This document shows positions 20,507 through 26,304 of a stretch of 26,304 nt of DNA, one piece after another. This DNA comes from Nymphaea colorata (taxonomy: Eukaryota; Streptophyta; Magnoliopsida; Nymphaeales; Nymphaeaceae), in contig NW_022204996.1 in the NCBI RefSeq assembly GCF_008831285.2, positions 1-26,304 of the forward strand, read 5' to 3'. The first letter of the stretch is position 1; each line of letters opens with the position of its first letter. Made by a program: the position numbers and the translations under genes. The notes below the pieces were generated by a model. It was not told the DNA's origin. It made no database searches and saw only the letters and a program-made list of their open reading frames with translations.

Positions 20507-21226
20507 TCACTTGATCATGAACTCCAGAATCTTCCTGAGACCGTGGATATGAAAAACCTTCGATTGCTTCTGCAGTTTCAGCTTATTGAAAACATAAAGC
20601 AGATGCACATTCGCCAGATAGTACCTACACAACACACGCAACATCTTCAAGAAATCAGAATCGGTCCTCGACATCTCCTTCCTCTGCGCGAGTTTCGCCC
20701 TCGAGACGCCGTTGAGAAAAGAGTTCATCTTAGCGTTGGTGACGTAGGGATTGAGCTTAGAAAGTCGTTTGTGCAGAATCTCATGGAACTGTTTCTTGGT
20801 GATTTCGTAGTGGCCTGACCGCAAGAGACGATCCATGACCTCATCGAACTGTTCCTATGATCGTATGGCCTTCAGCATCTGATGGAAGATGTTGGAGTTG
20901 ATGTTTCGCCCATACTTCTGGCGACTTTTGAAATCGGGGCTATCCTCCGATTCCTCTGCACCGCTCTGGCAGGAGGCGGAGGACTCCTGGTTTGCCTTTT
21001 CCCGTGTGCGCTTGATTTTGGTATTGGCGTTGGTGGGGTCTTAGTGTTTTTGTTGATTTTCGTGTTATTGGGGAGGGAATTCAATGGCGGGAGCGGGTTG
21101 ATCCGCGAAGTTGAGACCGCCCCAGCAGTTGTCCTGATTGGGGTAGAGATAGATCGGTTGATAGTAGGAGGTGGAGGCATAGAGATCGGCAATGTACTGG
21201 GAGAGGTTGTTTTGAAAGGGAAGCAT
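20507..21226 (-). CDS. Unknown protein, family member 2 (GRNI..SNIF domain)
   Basis: An intact 239-residue frame from ATG 21226 to TGA 20507-20509, with three TAA/TAG codons in frame. The N-terminus is rich in Tyr, Asn and Pro (YYQPIYLYPNQDN), the middle is acidic (SGAEESEDSPDF), and the C-terminal domain reads RQKYGRNINSNIFHQMLKAI, KKQFHEILHKRLSKLN, YYLANVHLLYVFNKLKL and LRKILEFMIK. It shares length, order and motifs with the gene at 18169-18885, so they are duplicates, both on the minus strand. The divergent N-termini indicate an old duplication. No function known to me. Confidence 0.65.
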
Positions 21227-21751
21227 CAAATATTAATATTATATTATCGAGATTAAATTCAGGGATTAGAGGTACAATTCCACAGCTAGATCCAGATCCA
21301 ATTTTTCACTACCCCCATCAACATTTTAGCAGTTCATACTCTCGTCATTTTGGATAAAAAATCACTAAAGGAAATAACAATCATCAATATTTTATAATAT
21401 TACAAACACACACTTGAAATTGTTCAGTAAATCGCAATTCCCCAACATATCAAACTCAAAAATAGAACAGTCAAGCGCAAATTAAAAGTAAATGCGCTTG
21501 GGGATATCGATAAAGATGGAGTTGGCCAACAAAAGAAACTCGATATCAATTTTAATTATTGATCGAATCTCACAATCCTCATATTAGTCCCAAGGAAACC
21601 ACAATCAAAACCTAAGGAAATAAAACCAAACAAGAGGATTTTTGCCCAGAAACGGTAAAAGACAAGCACCTCTCCTGTTCATCGAAAAGCAGCCAGCCGA
21701 TGATATTGATTGGCTGCTCGTATATTCCTACTAGCCTTTTTCTGCATAAAA
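21227..21751. other. Intergenic region between family member 2 and the calpain-like gene
   Basis: The first 20 bases (21228-21247) are an AT-only box (on the minus strand ATAATATAATATTAATATTT), probably the promoter of the 21226 gene. The remaining sequence is AT-rich with many stops in every frame; nothing else was recognised. Confidence 0.35.
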
Positions 21752-23653
21752 TCAGAAGGATTAGATCACGTACCGGCCAAGGCGGGTTTCCTCAGTCAGA
21801 TCAATCTTCTCGAAAATGATCAGCCGCTCATCCTAGATGCTCTCCACCACGATGAATGAGTTGAGAACTGCATCAGAGGTGCACCGCAGATTTTTCTGCT
21901 CGGAAAAACCAGCCTCAATCTTCAGATCCTTCTTGGGCTTGGATATGTTACGGATGTAGATCACTGCTAAATCACCCACCCAATAGCCAACGTGGTAGAA
22001 ATCTTGCTTTAGGGACTGCTTCTACAGCTTGCTATCGGATATCTTCGACCTTCCGGCTTATCTCAAGAAATCTGAAAAACGAGTTTTAACTATATGAAAG
22101 CAAGTGTACGAGAAGCTTGATCCTTGTTGAAGGAAGTGACTTTGAAGGGAGCTGTTATCACAAGTTTATCATTTGCCTTGCCGATGCCCATTGCTTTTTC
22201 GATGTTTCGTTTCTTTTTGAGGCGGATCAAATACTTGCCCGCCTTCAAATCTGCATACAGATTTTACAATAGATCTATATGGGGTATGTGATACATGTGT
22301 CGCTGACGCCGAAGGAACCTTCATTGTTCTGCAAATCGGAAATCACCTATGAGCTGGACTCAGAAATGACTAGATGGGATATTGGCGAAAAAACCTTATC
22401 GGTGAGTGATGGTGATTATTGATGCAGAGAAAGACTAACATATCCGTCATGAGGCAATTAGAATTACACGAAAAACTCCTTCTCCTCCTAGAGACTCAAA
22501 GGCAGTTCAGAAATGACTGAAGAGTTAGGATCGTAGTGGACAATGAAGAAAGATTCAACCTGTTCCAGCATTTCATCCTCCTCCATAACGAAATTTCCCT
22601 AAGGAATACGTTCATCCTTAGTTATCTTCCTAAGCTCTTCGATGAGTTCCTCGTTCAGCTCCGACCGTTTCCCTCTAAAGTCCAATCCTTTGGAGCAGGG
22701 ATTGCGAAGATAATACAGTTGCTTGCCTTCAAACTCAAAGCACTTGATGAGATAGAAGTTCTTGCGTCCTGAAATACCGATCTTATGCTTTGGATTTTTT
22801 TTACTTGTGATGATACATCCTTTATTGCTTGGCAAATTATAGAGATTGCTTTTCAAAAGCTTGATATTCTCACCGTCGATCTGCTAATCGTCCACTGGGT
22901 TTGCCGTTCGCTCTCGCATGTAGTAGGATCTGGTCGGATACGAAAGAAAAGTATTAAAGACTTCCTTGGGGTCTATCTTTTGGATGGTTGTTCTGGAGAT
23001 ATTTCCGTTCACTTTAAGCCAAGCCTTCTCAAGGAGGCATGTCCACGTGTATTGTCCTTTGATTGGCTGCACAAACAAAGGAAGTCTATCTAGACATAAA
23101 ATATAGTCATCGATGAAGACGGGTTGTACGACTGAGTTTATGTTCATCTTTAGGCAATGAATGCCGTAGGTGTTCGAACCGGTTACCAGTATCTCGCTAA
23201 TGAGGCGTGGATTATCGGCCAAATAGCATAAAAATACGCCGAAGTATTGCAAAGCTTCATCTATATTAATGGCTGAATACCCCTCACGATTATTTGGGAT
23301 GATTTGGAGTCCAATCTGTTCAAGATCTTGTATGATTTTCCCCTAGTGGCAGTTGAATCATTCAAAAAAACATACGGTCGTTCGAAGGTGCACTTGACTT
23401 CTGTATCTTGTCCGGTGAGTGATTTCAAGATGATGGTTTCTGTTCTCATGGTCTTATCCTTGAAGAGTTTATGCGATTTTTTCAACTTTTCCTCGCAATC
23501 CTGGAGATACTTTTCAGCTTCGGGATAGTTGCATTCGATGTGATCGTCATGAGGGATCCTCAGTTCCTTATTATCCTCGTCGTAGACGTATTAGAAGGGG
23601 TTTGTGGAGAAGTTAACCTCGTGATTGTCACGCTTGCACAGCTATGATCCCAT
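21752..23653 (-). CDS. Calpain-like pseudoprotease with possible N-terminal lipid anchor
   Basis: Three introns (23261-23280, 22251-22267, 22090-22109) join four exons into an unbroken 614-residue protein. The calpain protease core is clear: YGIHCLKM, VFIDDYILCLDRLPLF, CLLEKAWLKVNG, then GCIITSKKNPKH..GKQLYYLRNPCSKGLDF and GNFVMEEDEMLEQVESFF. The catalytic triad is broken: the Cys position in the DCWFL-equivalent is Gln (LQYFGVFLCYLADNP), the His of GHAYS is Lys (GRKNFYL), and only the Asn of LRNP remains. A beta-sandwich domain III follows (DGYVSLSLHQ, LKAGKYLIRLKK), then a further C-terminal domain (DFYHVGYWVGDLAVIYIRN). The chosen start reads MGSXLCKRD, a myristoylation/palmitoylation-type motif. 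It probably acts as a regulatory or binding protein rather than an enzyme. Confidence 0.8.
22090..22109 (-). other. 20-nt intron in the calpain-like gene
   Basis: On the minus strand GTACACTTG...CATATAG. Splicing joins KDQASL to KTRFSDFLR and restores the frame of the C-terminal domain. Confidence 0.7.
22251..22267 (-). other. 17-nt intron in the calpain-like gene
   Basis: On the minus strand GTAAAATC...TATGCAG. Splicing yields IYYLKAGKYLIRLKKKR. Confidence 0.7.
23261..23280 (-). other. 20-nt intron in the calpain-like gene
   Basis: On the minus strand GTATTCAGC...AATATAG. Splicing gives SSQIIVRDEALQYFGVFL. Confidence 0.7.
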
Positions 23654-23839
23654 GTATTTTATGTTATTACTGGCAAATAATTACCCATACCAGCTTATTC
23701 TGGAGCTTTCCGCCACGAAAATATCATATCTTGATGCATGAAAACTTGCCGATAAATCAACGTTAAGATTTTATTACTTTTATGATGGATTTAGGGACCA
23801 ACTTATAGTCTTAGAATTGATGATTTATAATGATAATTG

Positions 23840-24076
23840 ATGGGGTGCGCACCAGTCCCGAAAAAGAACGAAAATATACCCAAATTAAACGCCGAGCCTC
23901 AGCCTGTGAAGAAGGAAGTAACCTCAATTGAAAACTTGGTGACTTCGGACTCGAAGATAGCCAAGGTCCGCTTCGAGGACATTGCCAACAACGACATCAT
24001 TATCAAAGAGGAACGCAGAGCAAATATAGAGATCAGAAAAATGGATTTTGTTAATAAAGTAGAAGTAGAAAGATGA
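23840..24076 (+). CDS. Small MGC-start (putatively lipid-anchored) protein
   Basis: A 78-residue frame from ATG 23840 to TGA 24074-24076. It begins MGCAPVPKKNENIPK, a strong candidate for N-myristoylation with an adjacent palmitoylatable Cys and basic residues. The rest is polar and charged (VKKEVTSIENLVTSD, KIAKVRFEDIANNDIII, KEERRANIEIRKMDF), without a hydrophobic segment. No family recognised. It is transcribed divergently from the calpain-like gene, with about 190 bases between the start codons. TTTATAATGATAATTG precedes the ATG. Confidence 0.55.
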   Translation: MGCAPVPKKNENIPKLNAEPQPVKKEVTSIENLVTSDSKIAKVRFEDIANNDIIIKEERRANIEIRKMDFVNKVEVER

Positions 24077-24439
24077 ATATTTGATATTTTTATCATAGTC
24101 ACTCCTCACCTCCACCCTCTTTACAATCGAAAATCGTTGGTTTCTCAATTTTCAAATTATCGTGCAAAAAAACAGCTCAAGAATAATTAATTCATCGGGA
24201 TTTTACTTTCTTATTTGCAGGGGATAAGCTTTTTAAAAGTTTTTGAAGCTTATTTTATGGAGTCTATGCTGACTTTAGAAACCAAAAAGGTGTAAATAGT
24301 GGTTAGTTGATATGGAAGGATGAAAGAGTTGCCACCCTCAGTCAATAGGCTTACTTTTATAACTTTAAACCATGCTTTTCCCTCAATTTTTCGAAATGTA
24401 TATTGGCATATTTAATTATAAGCCGATTGGCATACTGAA
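24077..24439. other. Intergenic region between converging genes
   Basis: AT-rich; stops occur in all frames. It holds the 3' ends of the small MGC gene and of IFT56. No RNA gene or repeat seen. Confidence 0.4.
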
Positions 24440-26172
24440 TCAAAGACCGATCTCATCGAAGTCCAGATTGTTCTCCTTGCCCCACTTCTTAATGGCCTTT
24501 ATCACACGCTCGTTCTAAATATAACGGAAGTTACCTGTGCTGACGATTCGCAAGACTTGAGGATGGCTGCAGCTTCGATCAGGTGCTCAACTGACTCTTT
24601 GCCGGCGATGACCATCTGGAAAACTCCCAGGACGCTTCCCCTGAGTGGTTCTTCATACTCGTTTTCGGTATCGATCTTCTCGAGGGCTTCGAATCCCTTG
24701 ACTGCGTAGTAGAAGTGGCCCATTTTGTAGTTGTCGTTTGCGATGAGGAGCAGCAGAGCGTAAGAGTCAGTTGAAGTTTCGGTGGAGACATAGACGTCCC
24801 ATGCGTTTTTGGGCTTGCCGTTCATGATGTAGGTGCGGATGAGCCACTTGATGTAGGTTTCCTCGCTTTTGTACTTCTCGTTTCTGATGGCGAGAAAGCT
24901 GTTCTCTGCCTCCTTGTAGTCGCCAGTTGAAGCGCAAGCAAGAGCGTTGTTCCAGTGGAAGTCGTCGTCTGTTTGGAAGTAACTCTTGATACTGTTCAGA
25001 TAGACCAGCACATCGTCGAATTGCTTCAGCAGGAAGAAACAACTTGCCATGCATTGCCTTCCAGGAATGGTATCGCACTCAGTAGCTGAAGCACCCACCA
25101 ACTGGAAGAGCTGCTGAGCAGTCTTAAGATGCTCCTTTGAGTTGGTCTTTTGCCCATACATGAGGTAAGATACGGCCTTGATTATGTACTCACGTGGATT
25201 TGTTGGTTCTAAATCCTTGACCAAATTGAAAGCCTCTTCAACGCTGTCGTTCTTCAGATTGTAGATGACCATGTTCAGCCTTGTTTCTGGGAACAATTCC
25301 AGAAGAGGAGGAAGGTACTGCATGGCATTTTCTCCATTTCTGAACACCACCAAGTTGTGTCTTAGCAAGTCGTTCTCCTTGAACAAGTCTCCTCCTTTGA
25401 ACTTCTGCTGGATTGGCCTCAAGGCTTCCTCGCGTTCTTTCCAGAATAGACTTGATAGTTGTTGCAAGCCTTCAGGTTTGCGGTGAAGATGCTTTCGGGG
25501 TCAAAGGTTTCGTATCCCGACAAGATTTCGAGGGATACATCAAAGTACTCCATCTTGTAGTAGCAGAGAGCGATGTATACGTTGATGGCTTCGTATTTGC
25601 GGCTTTCCAAAAGTAATTTTTTGTAGATTTCAGTGGCTTCCTCGTAGTGGCCTCTAAGGTAGTGAATGGCTGCGAGTGTGAGCTGGTCTTCTGCGCTTTC
25701 ATCTAGCTTCTGGTGGTAGTGCATCAGGTTCTTTTCGTCGTTTTTCTTGTGGGCAAGATGGAAAAGCAACCTGGTCTGCAGGGGAGTCTCAGCGCCCTTC
25801 AGGGCTTCTCTCCTGGCATCGTCGTATAGGCAGAGTGCGTAATAGCAGCAGGCCTTGTAGATGTGGTAATCCTTATCGTCGGTCTTTCTGAGTAATTCAT
25901 CATAGATATTGATGGATTTTCTATGGATAGGGTTATGCATACCTGTACTAGCCCATATGGAAGTAGCAGTAGGCGAGCCAAAGGCTATTTTCGACTTGGA
26001 TGTTGACATTACGTTCGCTCTCCAAAAGCGCAACTGCTCCGATCCAGTCTCGTTTCTTGATGTAGTCCTGCAGGGTGGGCATTTTTTATTGTTGGACCTT
26101 GTTATATTGTCCCTCCTATGCGCTGGCGCTCTTCACCTTGGCCTTTGAAATCGAGGTTCCTGGACGATACAT
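24440..26172 (-). CDS. IFT56: Intraflagellar transport protein 56 (TTC26/DYF-13)
   Basis: A TPR-type IFT-B subunit needed for ciliary transport of motility proteins. From ATG 26172 the protein shows the IFT56 order: MPTLQDYIKKRDWIGAVALL, SLWLAYCYFHMG, RLLFHLAHKKNDEKNLMHYH, EDQLTLAAIHYLRGHYEEA, IALCYYKMEYFDVSLEIL, NLKACNNYQVYSGK, LLRHNLVVFRNGENA, then ECDTIPGRQCMASCFFLLKQ, FDDVLVYLNSIKSYF, YKMGHFYYAVKGFEALEKID and a C-terminus VIKAIKKWGKEN. These match human TTC26 nearly block by block. Two introns (25921-25942, 22 nt; 24515-24534, 20 nt) are removed. One base is missing near 25428 (between SGKNA and EEALRPI). The result is about 563 residues against 554 in human. The start lies about 50 bases from the telomere, so promoter and 5' UTR fit in that space. 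Confidence 0.93.
24515..24534 (-). other. 20-nt intron in IFT56
   Basis: On the minus strand GTAACTTCC...ATATTTAG. Splicing joins SSAQ to NERVIKAIKKWGKEN, the conserved C-terminus; retention ends in TGA. Confidence 0.8.
25921..25942 (-). other. 22-nt intron in IFT56
   Basis: On the minus strand GTATGCATAA...ATCCATAG. Splicing joins FHMGXYR to KSINIYDELL. Confidence 0.75.
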
Positions 26173-26175
26173 CTA

Positions 26176-26187
26176 ATTTAAATAATT
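26176..26187 (-). promoter_or_regulatory. AT box upstream of IFT56
   Basis: On the minus strand AATTATTTAAAT, three bases before the ATG at 26172 and about 35 bases from the telomere. Confidence 0.4.
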
Positions 26188-26222
26188 TCAGATTTAAATT
26201 CAATCAATAAAACTCATCATTA

Positions 26223-26304
26223 TTGGGGTTGGGGTTGGGGTTGGGGTTGGGGTTGGGGTTGGGGTTGGGGTTGGGGTTGGGGTTGGGGTTGGGGTTGGGG
26301 TTGG
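26223..26304 (+). repeat. Telomere, (TTGGGG)n
   Basis: 82 bases of perfect TTGGGG repeat, about 13.7 units, running to the end of the window. The G-rich strand points outward, as at a macronuclear chromosome end. This unit is known from Tetrahymena-type (oligohymenophorean) ciliates. Confidence 0.97.

Noticed and set aside
23160-23190. GTTCGAAC resembling a tRNA T-loop
   Set aside because: It lies within the calpain-like coding exon and no acceptor, D or anticodon stems can be drawn around it.

Overview
This is one end of a ciliate macronuclear chromosome. The right end (26223-26304) is an uninterrupted TTGGGG tract, the G4T2 telomere known from oligohymenophorean ciliates, running outward on the + strand. 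In all recognisable genes TGA is the only stop, and TAA/TAG are frequent sense codons. Whether they encode Gln (table 6) or Glu (table 30, peritrichs) is not settled here; several homology-anchored sites lean towards Glu. Introns are tiny (17-22 nt, GT...AG), intergenic gaps are mostly short, and many start codons sit directly behind an AT box resembling TATAATATTTAAAT.

Left part (1-4737, mostly + strand): the 3' end of an unknown gene, a small Cys-rich protein, a MORN-repeat protein with a long basic N-terminal region, and a large secretory-pathway PDI with two CGHC sites arranged a-b-b'-a-b-b'. A secreted cystatin-like gene lies convergently on the minus strand (4793-5384). Centre (5724-10774): two tandem paralogues of an unrecognised single-pass membrane protein family with very different low-complexity tails; then a seipin homologue, a doubtful coding stretch, a Myb/SANT-like protein, an ATG1/ULK-like kinase (minus) and a mitochondrial Bax-inhibitor/GHITM-like protein.

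Right part (16806-26304): a small basic protein, a VAP (MSP domain plus C-terminal anchor), two minus-strand members of another unrecognised family flanking a 1.6 kb gene-poor gap, a calpain-like pseudoprotease, a small MGC-start protein transcribed divergently from it, and IFT56/TTC26, whose start codon lies only about 50 bp from the telomere.

Seven genes (MORN, PDI, the second membrane paralogue, kinase, VAP, IFT56 and the N-terminal junction of the MORN gene) need single missing bases to restore homology. I count about 25, and all are in the same direction (loss). That pattern fits deletion-biased sequencing or assembly errors better than pseudogenes, since catalytic motifs are intact and neighbouring genes (calpain, seipin, GHITM, first membrane paralogue) have no breaks. 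No operon logic applies. The biological themes are ER/secretory functions (PDI, seipin, VAP, cystatin), cilia (IFT56, possibly MORN) and autophagy-type signalling (ULK).
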